Below, piece by piece: positions 10,161 through 21,779 of a stretch of DNA of 64,000 nt (its first letter is position 1; every line of letters begins with the position of its first letter). The notes below the pieces were generated by a model, which was given only the letters and a program-made list of their open reading frames with translations, ran no database searches and was not told the DNA's origin. The position numbers and the translations under genes are program-made. Source of the stretch: Microcyclospora pomicola (Eukaryota; Ascomycota; Dothideomycetes; Capnodiales); assembly GCA_002786065.1 (NCBI GenBank), contig NHNY01000034.1, forward strand, positions 1-64,000, read 5' to 3'.

Positions 10161-11168
10161 ATGAGACCCATCGCGGCGATCCCGCTGTTGCTGTCGATCG
10201 CATCCCTCATCCTGACCGTGCTATGTCTGTTCGCCGGACAGCAGAAGGGGTTCATGGACGACTTTGATATCGTCACGGTGAGTATCCATCCTCCTCGGAC
10301 ATCAACATCACAGCTAACATATCCACCACAGCTCAACATCTCGCGCATCGGACAGAACATCCTCGAGAACGCCACGTCGACCTCCACCAACAGCTCCGAC
10401 TCCGACTCGGACTCGTGGTGGAGCGAGATCACCGGCGACATCTCCGCCGACATCTCCGCCGCCGAGTCCGCGCTCGAGAGCGCCCTCTCCGACGCCCTCA
10501 CCTCGATCGCGCGCGACCTGGACCTGCACGACTTCTACAGCATGCACGTGCTGGACTTCTGCGAGGGCTACTACACGCCCGCGCCCGTGCCCAACGCCAC
10601 GCTGAGCGCCGGCGACATCGCGCGCAACGTCACCGCCTGCTCGAACCACTCCGGGCTCGCGCACTTCGTCCCGTCGGCGTATCTCGCGCGCGAGCTAAAT
10701 CAGAGCGCGCTGGGCGAGTACGTCAACCTCACGACGCTGCACTGGCCGGCCGCGATCGATAAGAGCTTCCACGCGGTCGAGACGGCGATGTCGGCGGTGT
10801 TTGTGCTGTATTGCATCGCGATCGCGTTGATTGCGCTGGTGCTCATCGCTGCGGCGGCGGATCTGCTGCTGGGCTCGTCGACGTCGGGGGTCCGCTGGCC
10901 GGTATTCGTGCAGATTGCCCTCAGTGTGTTGGCGTTCATCGCTATACTCCTCGCCAGCGCACTCATCACCGCCATTGCCGATAAAGTCGCGCATGCAGTG
11001 AACAAGTACGGGGCGTCTATCGCAGTGGAGGCGAAACGGGGGACGAAGATTCTTGTACTGACGTGGGTGGCGACTGCGTTGATGGGAGTGGTCGTGGGGA
11101 TGTGGGGATGGGTGGCGTGGCGGCTGAGGAAGGGGGTGAAGAAAGGCAAGAAAGGAGGGTACGCTTAG
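10161..11168 (+). CDS. SUR7/PalI-family cortical membrane protein
   Basis: Exons 10161-10277 and 10332-11168 flank a 54-nt intron (GTGAGT donor, GCTAAC-like branch site, CACAG acceptor), phase 0, giving 317 residues. Topology fits the claudin-like SUR7/PalI family: a first membrane segment at about 3-26, a long Asn-glycosylation-rich outer loop (several NAT, NVT, NHS, NQS, NLT sequons) and three more hydrophobic segments at about 190-290, then a basic tail. SUR7 proteins mark eisosome membrane domains, and PalI takes part in ambient pH sensing. The loop holds FCEGYY, reminiscent of the family's Cys-containing loop motif. The intron is a multiple of three and contains no stop, so an unspliced message would also be open. 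Confidence 0.8.
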   Translation: MRPIAAIPLLLSIASLILTVLCLFAGQQKGFMDDFDIVTVSIHPPRTSTSQLTYPPQLNISRIGQNILENATSTSTNSSDSDSDSWWSEITGDISADISAAESALESALSDALTSIARDLDLHDFYSMHVLDFCEGYYTPAPVPNATLSAGDIARNVTACSNHSGLAHFVPSAYLARELNQSALGEYVNLTTLHWPAAIDKSFHAVETAMSAVFVLYCIAIALIALVLIAAAADLLLGSSTSGVRWPVFVQIALSVLAFIAILLASALITAIADKVAHAVNKYGASIAVEAKRGTKILVLTWVATALMGVVVGMWGWVAWRLRKGVKKGKKGGYA

Positions 11169-11256
11169 ATCAGCTTTGAGCGTAATGTAGTGATGAATTC
11201 GATAATTGTCGTAACGTTCCAAAGGTGATGAGATCCGTCGAAGGAAGTCGGAGAGC

Positions 11257-12830
11257 CTACAGCTCCTCCTTGAAGTACTCCTCCTCGCTCCCCTCATCCG
11301 CTTCTTTCTTCTGCTTGCCATCCTCACTCTTCCCCTTCGCCTTCGCCTTCCCCTCCTCCTCCTCCTCCTCATCATCATCACCGATGATCCCATGATACTC
11401 CCTCCCGTGCGGCGTGTCCACCACATTCAACTTCCAATTCTGGCCCTGGGCGATCTTCTCAAGTTCTTTCCGCAGCTCCTTGATAGCTTTGGCGTCGCCG
11501 AGCCCCAACTTCTTCAGATCTTCGTCCGTCAAGGACTTGCCGGCAGAGTTTGCGACCGTGTCGATCAACGTCTCTTTGCCGCCGCCCACGATCTTGCCTT
11601 TGGTCAGCTTGTGTCCGGGGGGAAGACGCTCGTACCCGCCGATGACGATGTCGCCGACGAGGTCGAGGGGGAGCAGATCGTTCTGCGAGCCAGTCAATGT
11701 GGCGGCAGCATCAGCTTGAGCGTCCCAGATCTTCTGCTCGCGAGTGGCAGCGTCAAACACTTTCATGTCACGTTCATAGCTTTCAATCTCGTGCTCTGCG
11801 AGGATCGGCTGGCAGGAGATGGGATTCGGGGCATCCTTTTGTGGCGGCAGAAAAGCGACATCGTCGCAGAGTCGTGGCGTTTGGATGACCATCAAATATG
11901 CGCAGGTGGCAACCTCTTTGATCAGGGAGATGCGCTCTGCAGACTGCGGATTGCAGTGGTACTAGATAGACAGTGTTAGCCCAATCCACACACTCGCATC
12001 AATACATTGCGACACACCTGCACCTCAACCCGCCGGTCTTTGCCGGTCAGGTCGCATTTCGTCCCTCCCTCCAGCCTCTGCACGAGATACCTACTCTCGC
12101 CACGCTGGACCAGCTCTCCCGACCCCGTGACCGATCCTGTCCGCCTCTTGACGCCGTCACTCGCATCCAGCGCACTCCCCACCTCTTGTCCGCGCTGCTG
12201 CTCCACCGCCGCCGGCTCATCGTCCTGCTCAACTTTCTTGCCCCCCACAAACCCCAACTCATACCCTTCGACCCCCGGGTCTTCCACCGGCGGATACACC
12301 GGGACGCCTCGATTCGGCGGGAGCTGGTGGAACTGCTTGACGCCCTGGCCGTAGCAGAACCGGTAGCTCCACCAGCCGCTGACATAGTACACGCACTTGC
12401 CCTGCATCCCCGCCAGCAGCTCCCACCCGCGGTCTGACGCCCGTGCCAGCTCCCGCTCCTCTTCCGCTTTACTGACCGTCTCGTTCCCCTGCTGGTCCGC
12501 GTGGGTGTCCTTGACGACGACGGGGATGCGGCACAGATACCGGAACCCGTCCAGGCGCATGGTCTCGTAGTCGTACTTCTGCGGGTCGTCCTCGCCATCG
12601 ATGTTGGGGAGTGCGTCGCCTGGGCCATGGTAGCTTTCGAGCTCGCCGTCGGAGTTCAGGCCACCCATACGAGCCTCCGCGAACGGCACTGTGACATATT
12701 CCTCCGAGAAATGGACGTCGTATTGCGGGAAAGCGAGGAGGTCATCTTGCACGCTGAAGGCGTGTTTGGAAGCGGCGGCGAGGTAGATGGCTGGTCGTAG
12801 GATGGCGGGAAGGGCGAAGAAGTGCTTCAT
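11257..12830 (-). CDS. yos9: YOS9/OS-9 ER quality-control lectin (MRH domain)
   Basis: Exons 12830-12018 and 11961-11257 on the minus strand, with a 56-nt intron in phase 0, encode about 505 residues. The start at 12830 was chosen because it opens a signal peptide (MKHFFALPAILRPAIYLAAA). The MRH mannose-binding domain spans the splice: CVYYVSGWWSYRFCYGQ, then GGTKCDLTGKDRRVEVQ joined to YHCNP, then SLIKEVATCAYLM, with the expected Q, R, E and Y ligands. YOS9 recognises trimmed N-glycans on misfolded proteins for ER-associated degradation with the Hrd1 complex. An acidic, Lys/Glu-rich tail follows and the protein ends in KEEL, close to the HDEL/KDEL retrieval signals. The gene is tail to tail with the SUR7-like gene, with 88 bases between. 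Confidence 0.9.
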
Positions 12831-13153
12831 CGTGATAGCTGTTGTACGTGCTTGAAGGGTCCAGCTGCGGATTGGCAAATTGAATGATTGAGCAACTCAG
12901 TTGCCTGTCTGACTGAGTTGCATGATTATCGTCAGGAAGATCATAGCAGTCGTCAAGTATGATGTATCTACACGTAAAGCGGACAAGCATGTGAAGAAGC
13001 CACCTTGGCCGCAAGCCACATTTCCCGATTGGGACTCGATATATCAATGACAGAAACGTAACAACAGCAGTGACTTGCGCTTCCTCTATGCCCTCCAACA
13101 CCAGAAACTCCTTAGTTCGAAACGTAAATCATTAAAGAAGGGCTGATCGTCTC
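12831..13153. other. Intergenic, YOS9 upstream region
   Basis: Spacer between two minus-strand genes. It should hold the YOS9 promoter and the 3' end of the phosphodiesterase gene; no other signal was seen. Confidence 0.5.
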
Positions 13154-15325
13154 TCACACGCCCTCACCTTCACCTTTACTTTCTTTAGCTTCGCCCGCAG
13201 CCCATGCCTTCAGCGCATCAACCTGAGCCTGCATCCACGCCATCAAGCGATTGAACGCCGTCTCTTCCTTCGCTTCCTCGGCTGCCTCCTCGTCTACTCC
13301 ATCGTGGATCTCGGGGCGGTCGGGGATAGCCACCTCAGGTTGCTCGGGGAGATCAGCAGGAGGTGTCTGTGGTTCCGCCACCGCTAGAGGGTCCGACGGG
13401 TCAACGAGCTGATCGTTCAGATTCGGCACCGTCGGGAACCCCTTCACAGCGTCCGCTTCATCGTCGTGATCGGCGAAGTCCCCAGGCAGATTGTCGGGCT
13501 GCTCATAGCTCGCGAAATCATGCAATCCCTGCGTTGTGAGTGGAAGGCGAAGAGTGCCGTTGTTGCTGACAGGCGCAATCCCCAAAGAGTCGCAGATGAT
13601 GTTGTACACCTCAATATTCTGGAACGGGACGAGCTTGCTACCGGGAGCATGCGGGAAAGCAGGGCCTTGCGCAACGAAGATGGCGCGCATGAGCGGGTGT
13701 TCGTGGTCGTAACCGTGAAGACCGCGCGGATGGTAGATCAGTCCTTGTTGCTTGGCGGAGGCGATGTCGAACTCCGGCTTCGTCACGATGGCCCATCCGG
13801 TCGTAGGAACGATCCACAACGGCGCAATCCGCGAGTTGTGCGAGAAATGGTAGCGTTCAGGCATGTTGCTGTCGCGTAGATAAACCTCAAACGTGCCTTT
13901 GTATTGCGGGAGTTGTGATTTGGCATGGATGAGGTCGTACAGTTCTTGAAGATGCTCAGGGGAGTGGTCCAGAGGGCGAAGTCCGTACAACGGCCAGCCA
14001 TCGGTATGCTCAATCAAATCGGTGTCAATGAGATCCTCTAGTTGAATCAGTCGGTCGAGATCAGTCGTCGCCATCCCATGATCCGACACAACCACGATAT
14101 TGACCACCTGGGTCAGATTCCGCTCGTCAATCCCCTGGAACAGCTTCCCAAGCATGCTATCTGCCTCCCGGATCGTTGATCGAATGTAGGTGCTGTTCGG
14201 CCCATACTGGTGGCCATCCGCATCGACATCCGGCACGTATGCCGCAATCAGCTGGGGACGAGGCGTGTCCATGTTGGCGTCAGTGTCGTTCACCCCTGGC
14301 AGATCCAGCCACCCCAGAATCCGCTCCACCTTGTAGTCCAGCGACTCTACTCCGTTAAACTTGTCCACATACGTCGGCTCCAGTCCACCAATATGCGCCT
14401 CGCTACCTGGCCACATATGGATCGCCGATCGCAGACCCGCCAACTCGGCCGTCTCCCAAATCGGCTCGGCAGCCCACCACTCCGGCTTCATACTCTTCTC
14501 CGGGTCGGTGTAGTAGAACTCCTTCTGCGTGTCCGGGTCCCAGAACGTGTTGCTGACGATCCCATGTGCTTCCGGATACATGCCAGTGACCAGAGTGAAG
14601 TGGTTGGGGAACGTGACCGAGGGGAAAGACGGCATCATGAACTTGGGCGAGACGCCATTTCTCATGAACGCGCTCAGCGTTGGGGTGATGTTGCGATGGA
14701 GGAAATCCGCGCGAAAGCCGTCAAGCGAGATCAGGATCGTTGTCGGCGCGAACAGGTGTGTGCCATTCGAGAGTGTCTGTGCCGTGTAATTCCCTCTCCC
14801 TACTTCCGCCTCTTTGGCTCTTCTCCGCCCTGCTGCTGTCGCGCTCCACGCCCCGAACAGCAGCAGCAAGAACAACACCACAATCGCGATGTAGATGCTC
14901 GCAGTCGTGCAGCACCTCGCACAACTTCTCTTCCGTCGCCGCTTGCGCATGTCCTTCAATTCGGCTCTGCTCACCACATCCCGCTCCGTCTCGCGACTGC
15001 TATCCCTCTCATCCCCCTCTTCCATTCGAAACATGACCTCCTTCTCGCCCCGAGCCTCCCCTTCGTCCCTTCGCCGCGACTTGCGTTCCCTCCGCCGCCG
15101 CTTGCGCTCTTTCTTCTCTCGCGGTTCACTGCCGCCAGTCAGCAGGCGCTCGGCCTCTTCTTCCGCTGTGAGGGTTTCGTGGTCGTGTTTGCGCACGTCA
15201 GTCGAGGTGCGGTGGACTGTGGTGTCATCATCGTCGGAGTATGGAAGGTCGTGATCTTCATGTTCGTGGTGTACGTCTGGCTCGTCGCCAGCGTGAGCAA
15301 CTTGCTCATATCCTTGCCGGGGCAT
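13154..15325 (-). CDS. Nucleotide pyrophosphatase/phosphodiesterase, type II membrane
   Basis: A 723-residue intronless frame. The acidic then very basic N terminus (about 1-140) would face the cytosol; one membrane anchor lies at about 141-160 (TASIYIAIVVLFLLLLFGAW), and the catalytic part would be lumenal or outside. The alkaline-phosphatase-like NPP domain shows its metal ligands and nucleophile: D202 in LISLDGFRADF, T238 in PSFPSVTFPNH, D368 and H372 in PDVDADGHQYG, D415/H416 in VVSDHGM, and a late His in HGYDHEHPLM. These enzymes split nucleotide phosphodiester or pyrophosphate bonds; yeast Npp1/Npp2 help scavenge phosphate. NxS/T sites occur. The last about 110 residues are acidic, Pro-rich and then helical, longer than the catalytic core needs. 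Confidence 0.92.
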   Translation of the reverse strand: MPRQGYEQVAHAGDEPDVHHEHEDHDLPYSDDDDTTVHRTSTDVRKHDHETLTAEEEAERLLTGGSEPREKKERKRRRRERKSRRRDEGEARGEKEVMFRMEEGDERDSSRETERDVVSRAELKDMRKRRRKRSCARCCTTASIYIAIVVLFLLLLFGAWSATAAGRRRAKEAEVGRGNYTAQTLSNGTHLFAPTTILISLDGFRADFLHRNITPTLSAFMRNGVSPKFMMPSFPSVTFPNHFTLVTGMYPEAHGIVSNTFWDPDTQKEFYYTDPEKSMKPEWWAAEPIWETAELAGLRSAIHMWPGSEAHIGGLEPTYVDKFNGVESLDYKVERILGWLDLPGVNDTDANMDTPRPQLIAAYVPDVDADGHQYGPNSTYIRSTIREADSMLGKLFQGIDERNLTQVVNIVVVSDHGMATTDLDRLIQLEDLIDTDLIEHTDGWPLYGLRPLDHSPEHLQELYDLIHAKSQLPQYKGTFEVYLRDSNMPERYHFSHNSRIAPLWIVPTTGWAIVTKPEFDIASAKQQGLIYHPRGLHGYDHEHPLMRAIFVAQGPAFPHAPGSKLVPFQNIEVYNIICDSLGIAPVSNNGTLRLPLTTQGLHDFASYEQPDNLPGDFADHDDEADAVKGFPTVPNLNDQLVDPSDPLAVAEPQTPPADLPEQPEVAIPDRPEIHDGVDEEAAEEAKEETAFNRLMAWMQAQVDALKAWAAGEAKESKGEGEGV

Positions 15326-16647
15326 TGTGGAGGTTAAGTTTAACTCTTCCTCTATTGTACTCCTCGTCCCACTGTAGCAAGCGTCTCTTGCTCGATCTTC
15401 ACGACTCCTCTACAACATGTCTACCCTGATCTCGCGGTATCGCGCCTCTTTCCTCGAGCTTCAGCCTCGGTGTCGACAGTCAATGTCGCAAGTAGCAGCG
15501 GCACAGCAGAACGAGCAAGCCTCCAAGAAATCTCACTGCTACGATACAGGAAGGAAGATTAGGTGTCAACCTGCGGGAGAAGTAGATGGAGAAGGACTTA
15601 GACTCAGGATCGTCCAGAGAAGCGAAGACGTGGTGTCGAATGTGCTGTACAACATGAAGCGCAAGTCGTAGGTTGTGGACATCCGCCAGAGACGTTCGCC
15701 CACGTGGGAGTCAGCCTGCAAGACTTCAGCAGTGACATTCCCGAACGCACATCATCTATACGTAGAGTATACGACTGGCAGTCTCGCAGTGGTGTCCGGC
15801 CCATAAGATGTAGATCATCTCATTTCACGATCAAAACTGTGTCCATTGCACAATGACATGTCAAGCAGAGCCGATACTTCGAATAGGACAGTCTGGGACC
15901 ACAACAAGTATGATGATTTATCACTCCATACTCGACAAGCTGTCCACTGCGAGAGTCCCCCTACTCTTCTCCTCTCACCCGAACAACATACACACTTTCT
16001 AGACAATCGGCACAAGCAACGTACATATGCAGTGATACGAAAAGCCATTGACATGTCTGTCCTCCAGCCACATCATCCCTCGTTCAGCATGCTGTGGTCC
16101 ATTCCTTATAAACACTGACAGAAGCGTATTGAGCAAAACAAGGCATAAAGATGGAAACGATCGAAGCTTGACAAAGCAAAACGCTGTATGACTGGGAATA
16201 AACAGCTTGCGCATGAATCTGGCGGCCTCGCTTCCCGTATGCTGGAATTTCCCGCCGAGACTTTCATGCTCGCTGCTAAACAAAAAAGAAATGGGACACG
16301 GGTCTTCGCGCTGTGATGTGTTGCGACATTCGACCGCCGTCATCCGAGTGAGGGGTCGTGAGCATCATTTCAATCATTCCTGGAGTCGCAAGCGAGTGCA
16401 GCAAGATCATCGTACTCTTCCGGCCTCATAGCAGGTCACTGCTGATCGCCGGTAGTAGATGATGTTGATAGGTGAGAGATGGACTCATTTCCGACAATGT
16501 TAATATGCGAATCCTCCTGTGACAGCCGCACGATCGTGTTGTGCCTCTTCACAGAGCAAGGCTCATGTCACGAAGAGATCTGATTCCATCAGTTTCGAAC
16601 GCACATCATCCCCTAATAGATAGGTGGGCATATGCTCGACATGTCTT
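15326..16647. other. Intergenic, possible small ORF
   Basis: An ATG-started 84-codon frame at 15417-15671 (plus) has a good start context but no recognisable family and lies in the upstream region of the phosphodiesterase gene. It is too weak to call. No RNA gene was seen. Confidence 0.35.
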
Positions 16648-18456
16648 TCATCTTCCATAACCCCCATACTCCACTCCTTGCATGGGGGCTGCAGGTGGCG
16701 CTCCTCCACTGAAAGGGACCGGTGGTGGTGGTTGGGTGGGCGCGAGCGGAGGTAATGATATGCTGGCAGTCCCATTTGACTGTCCTCCTGAAGCGGCTTG
16801 CTGGAGTTGTGAGGTTAGATGGCCGTACACATGCGGCGCATTCGGGTCCAGTCGTCGGAGGTTCTGGTGCATGACTTGAATCTCGGTCTTGAGCATCTCG
16901 TTCTCCTTTATTGAGTCGCGAGTATAGTCTGCGTCTCGCTGCAGTCTGGTGACTTCTTGGTGAAGTTGGCGAGCGTCGTGTTGCGTGTTGCGGATGTAGT
17001 CGATTGCTGTGGTTTGTTAGTCCTCATGTAAGCAGTTCAAAGGTCAACAACCACCCACCTTTGGTCAGAATCTCCCATTTGCTTGCTTTGGTGCCGCCAC
17101 TTGACGGTACAGCCTTGTTCAGCTCTTCGAAAAGATCCTTCATTTCGCTTCGTCGTTTGCGCTCGGCTAGCTTGTGACTGACCCTCAATTCTGGAGTTCT
17201 GCTGTAATTTCCGATGCCTTGTCCGGCCATGTTCTCGTTCTGCAGACTTTGGATGGTGCGATGCTGGCCCATTGAGTGGTGGTGTGTTAGAGAATCACCT
17301 ATATCATCATCAGAACATGCCTTTCAACATATCATCACCACTACTCACCATCATCAAACCTCCGCTGCCCTTGGGGCATCTGCGAGTCGTTGGAGAAGAT
17401 GCTGCTACGAATAGATGATGCGGCAAAGCTGTTTGCTCTCGACACGCTGTTCTCCACACTCGATTCGCCACTCTCCGATCCTCGTCGTTCCTCCGGGATT
17501 GCTTCATCGGGGAACGCCCACGCATGTCCAGGAGTAGGTCGTGAAGCAGTCGGATCAGCGCCGCCGCCACGTTGTCCTGCTGGCGCGATCGGAGGCGCAA
17601 TACGTGGAGCGGGATGACCACGCAGACTTGAACGACCACTCAGCGGAGACAACGGACCGCCAGGACCCGGTCTTCGCAAGCTTTGTGCAAGCGATGTGTG
17701 CGAACCGTTCTGACTGGCGTTTTCGTAGGGTGATCCAGGATTGTTAGTGTTGTTGATGTACATGTTGCTGAAGCCTTGGTGCATGCGGCTGTCCACGCTC
17801 GACCGCCGCGAGTCCATGGACGCATACGAGTCTCGGTTGCCATCTTGGTGGAAGCCTTGGTTGATGGAAGGCAAGATTGAAGCCCCTCCAGAGGCTGCAG
17901 AATTCCGGACATTCGCGGAGAGAGGCGTTGTAGGGACCGAATTGCGAAGTGGTGAGTCGTCTGGGTTGAGCAGGGTATGTACCTGCAGGCCACTGTTGGC
18001 GGAGTTGTCTGCAGAGCATGGTCAGTGATTAAAGTTCAAGATGAGACCGACAAGGTGGCGTCGGGGCAGTCCGTGGTATTGTGTGGTAGATTGCAAGACA
18101 TCACCGTACGTCCTTGGCGGATGCTATTCGGAGACCGAACAGGATGATCGACATGACCGCACTCATAGGGTGGATTTCGCGCGAGTACCCAGCAAGGCGT
18201 GTCAATGCCAGTAAGCGATCGCGTGACCATTTCTTCCTGGAGCAATGGTGAATAACAAGAGGGAGGCCGACTTACGCTTGGAATTGATATGGCCGGGCCA
18301 TGTTCCAGAATCGCGGGTCGAGTCGGTCAGTGATTGTTGATCGGGTGAACGCTGTTGCGGAGGCGCGGACAACCCGTTGGTGAGGCTAGAAATGGATGGC
18401 AGACCTTGGTGTGGATGCTGCATCGACATCGCATCGCTGGTTGGGGCAGCCATCAT
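16648..18456 (-). CDS. bHLH transcription factor
   Basis: Four exons on the minus strand: 18456-18276, 18008-17349, 17298-17059 and 17006-16648, with introns of 267, 50 and 52 nt that keep phase and give about 479 residues. The bHLH runs across the last splice: SHKLAERKRRSEMKDLFEEL (basic region and helix 1), a loop containing GGTKASKWEIL, then helix 2 joined as TK-AIDYIRNTQHDARQLHQ, continuing as a coiled coil. H-x3-E-x3-R residues typical of E-box binding are present (H, E and R of the basic region). The N-terminal 280 residues are Ser/Pro/Asn-rich; the C terminus is Pro-rich. It resembles the fungal Esc1/DevR-type group, which governs development, but this is only by eye. Two ATGs in tandem begin the gene. 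The first intron is unusually long and could hide an extra exon. Confidence 0.85.
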
Positions 18457-21400
18457 GTCACGGCGCGACGGTGGACTGCAGTGTGTAGTGACGGGCGGAG
18501 AGAGATGGGCGAAGTAGACGGTCGGTCAATCCAGTTTAAAGCACGCAAGATAACTGTCAATGTGACAGTCGCAAAGAATGATGCAAAGGAAAGCGCGCGG
18601 CTGGCCGTCAAGCGAGATGGGATCGCGCGATGGCACCACAGTCGCGGAACCCGGCGCCTGAGATGGGCGACCTGAAGATGGAGGTGAAGTTAGATTCGGG
18701 ATGCGAGTATGGCGATGCAGGGCACGGTGCTGGCTTTGGCAGATTTGTTGATGGGCGGGGGGTGTTGAGAATGAGCGAGATGGAGAAGCAATGAGCAGGC
18801 CGAGTGATGGTCGTGAGAAGTCGTGTAGAGAGCGTCGCAGTCCCGTAGCAATCGCGGTCCCAGTGCTTCGAGTGGCTTGCGCACGCACACGCGATGCAGA
18901 ACAGCGAGTCAGACAGTCAGGTCAGGTCAGGTCCAGACAGATCAACAATGCAGAGGTGCGTCGCGAAGCACAAAGAGTCGCACGAGGAGACGGTTGGTTG
19001 CTTCTCGAACGAGACGGGGCTGCACGGTGGGATGGGAACCACGTCACAACAGGAAGTGGGAACCGGGTTGTTGGGGCGGTTCCTGGTGGCTGTGGTGGAG
19101 GGTACTGCTGGGCTGAATACGGGCGGCGGTGTCGGGGGCGGCGGAGAGCAGGACAGTGGTCAGTTGATGGGGTGGGGAGGGCCAGGCGAGATTGAAGGAT
19201 GAAGAGAGTGCTGACGATGATGTCGGGCTGCCCGTGGCTGGTATGTCTGATACCGCTGCTGCTGCTACTGCTCGTGATGAGGATGGGCGGAGGGCGGTGG
19301 CGCAGGCGCAGGCGCAGACGGATGGCGACGTCGGTTCAGCTTCGATCCGGGTGGATTTGATTTGATCGGGAACTGACTGGACGGCCGGGCAGGAAAGTGA
19401 AAGTGAACGGCAAATTGATGCCAAAAGTGTCGCGGCGCGTGTGATGGCACGTGCGGAAGGATCAGGCCGGTCGGACCAAGGCGGAGGCAGATGGAACAAT
19501 GATGAGGAGCTGCGACGCTGCAGTGGGAATTCACGGCGAACCAGGAGGGCGGTGATGGTGATGATGCTGAGGTTGGCAGTGCTGTCGCCAAGACTACCGT
19601 ACAGTACAGTACAAGAGTAGTGTCCGCGGTGGAAGAGGATTGTACCACAGCACGACGATCAAGCAGGAAGTGAAGAATGGCCAAGCACGAGTTGGTCAAC
19701 GGTGGTGCCTTGCATGAACCGTGCGACGGGTGCGACTGACTGGGCACACACGCGTACACGCACACAAAAGCGGTACCACTTGTTGTGTTCGTCGGTCTGG
19801 GCGCGGGGCGGAGTGGAGGACGGGGGGATGCGGTGGAGGACGACGAGATGGAGAGGATGAAGTGGTGCGGTCAGGTCAGGTGCACATTCATGTACTGTGG
19901 ATTTCACGTGGCAGATCTACGGTACAGCATCCTTCCTGTCGTCCTTCCAATCACCGCCACACACACCATCCCCCTTCCATCCATCGTTCCACCCTCCCTC
20001 CCACCGCCCCACTAACGTTCGGCCGCTCGGCTACAGGCAATAGTCCTGATGACTGATCGAGGCGGTAGAATGAGAGTCATCAGCTGCCATGTCTCCCGTC
20101 TCTACGTACGAAAGAACGATACCCCGTGTTTCTGGAGTGGTCGAATAGGCAAGATCTTGGGCCAGACGCCGGCGTTCCAGCGCTCAACTGCTGACCTCCG
20201 GCGATCCAGGCCTGGAATCTCCAATGCTGGACCACGTCTACTGGACGGTTGGACCTTATATCGCCGACACCTCCCGAAGCTTATGCGGGACTGCAGCACC
20301 CAATGGCCAGGCGGACGTTTCGGTCCTAGTCCCACGTTGCGTCCACACCAAGACAGCGTGTGATTATCATGGCCAAGACCCGGTTTCTGGACGTCTGCCA
20401 ATCGCAGCGCCGCTTCTCATCAAACATCAGGCCATCTAGCAGAAACCGAGCGAGGCAATTTCCATTCGAGCGAGGGAGGTATCCGCTGACCTCGTGAGAT
20501 TGTTGGATGGACGCCTTATCTACATTAGCAATGGCTGCAATGGGACATGTTCAATCTCTTCTGGAATTTCATCATCTTATCCGCAAGCAGCTTCTTGGTT
20601 CGTCTCCTTCATCCATGGTCTCGTTCTCTGTTTCCTTGCCGTTGATGGCTTCTTGCTGTCAATCTGCCAAGGGTGATCTTCTTCCGTCATGAACTGCCGA
20701 GTCGACTGATCAACACTCCCCACCGCAGATCCAGGGCCCGTTCAAAACTCACTCACTCTTCATCCCCCAGGCTCCAGCATATCGTCTCGCGCGTACTGCA
20801 GATCCCCTTGGCGCCGTTGTTTTAACTCTCCAGCACGTTCGCCCCGTCCAGTCTGACTAAGTGTCCAGCGCACTGGTGCTCGGAAAGCACGCGATTCGCA
20901 CGCCGGATATGCATGGCTCATGATGACCACTGTGTCCTCCCGTCGTCCGATTGTGACTTTGACTACAGTCCCCACTACACGGTCGATCCCAGTCACGCCA
21001 TTCCAGTCACAAGTCCCTGTCTTTGAGGCATTCGTTTTCACGGTGCGCGGCCGCGACGTGTCTCCACTCCTCTGCATCTCGCTACCATACATGTATTTCA
21101 CTCACTCAGCAAATTCGTGCCATTATTGACGGGCGAGAGGGACGATTTGGAAGATGTGGATAGGTAAGGGCATGTATAGGTACCTGCCGACGCACATGCA
21201 ATACGCAATATTCTCGGACCGAAATCTAGAGCGCTTGTGAGCGAGTCCCTGAGGATAGACCAGGTCTGCAACACTAGGTCGTCGTCGTCGAGCCGCGTTG
21301 GGCATATCTTGTATCGCGTCCATTAGAAGCTCTTTCATCTTCGTATGTGTTCGTATCAATCCAAGCATATATCGCCACGCTATCGATTTTGGACACTTTC

Positions 21401-21779
21401 TATGCACCCGACGCGACTGGTCCTGTCGTTTTGCCGCAGCTCATGCTGATCCTGTGACTATCCCTGCATCGACCCTGGTATCGCTGGACATTTCCAGGAT
21501 GTCAGCCTGTAGAAAGAGTTTACGCTGTGTCTCGGTGTTTCTCCATGACGCCGACAGCTTCTTCACCTTAGCAATGCCTTCTCGGGCAACGTGACGGACT
21601 CAAGTAGAAGATATGTACCGAATTGTCCGAGTGATGATACCGCACAGGTGTTCCTTACGCGAGTAATGTACTTGCAAGTGTAGTCCTTCATAGAGTATGG
21701 CGAGTCAAGATATCTCGCTGCTCGCTTCACATATACAAGCTCTATCCAAACCCTGCAAGAATACAACAACACCACCCAC
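18457..21779. other. Long gene-free region upstream of bHLH gene
   Basis: About 3.3 kb without a supportable gene. It separates the start of the bHLH gene from the 3' end of the sugar-transporter gene. It holds short tandem motifs: AGGTC-type repeats near 18917 and 19870, GTACA repeats near 19599 and GGCGCA repeats near 19305. Frames of 60-190 codons occur on both strands, but none shows domain features. It is most likely an extended promoter and 5' leader, possibly with a non-coding transcript; the sequence alone cannot decide. Confidence 0.45.

Noticed and set aside
10695-11426. 243-codon minus-strand frame
   Set aside because: Antisense to the SUR7-like gene; very Arg-rich, as GC-rich shadow frames usually are.
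14210-15337. 375-codon plus-strand frame
   Set aside because: It lies antisense over the phosphodiesterase gene, has biased Arg/His/Pro composition and no domain.
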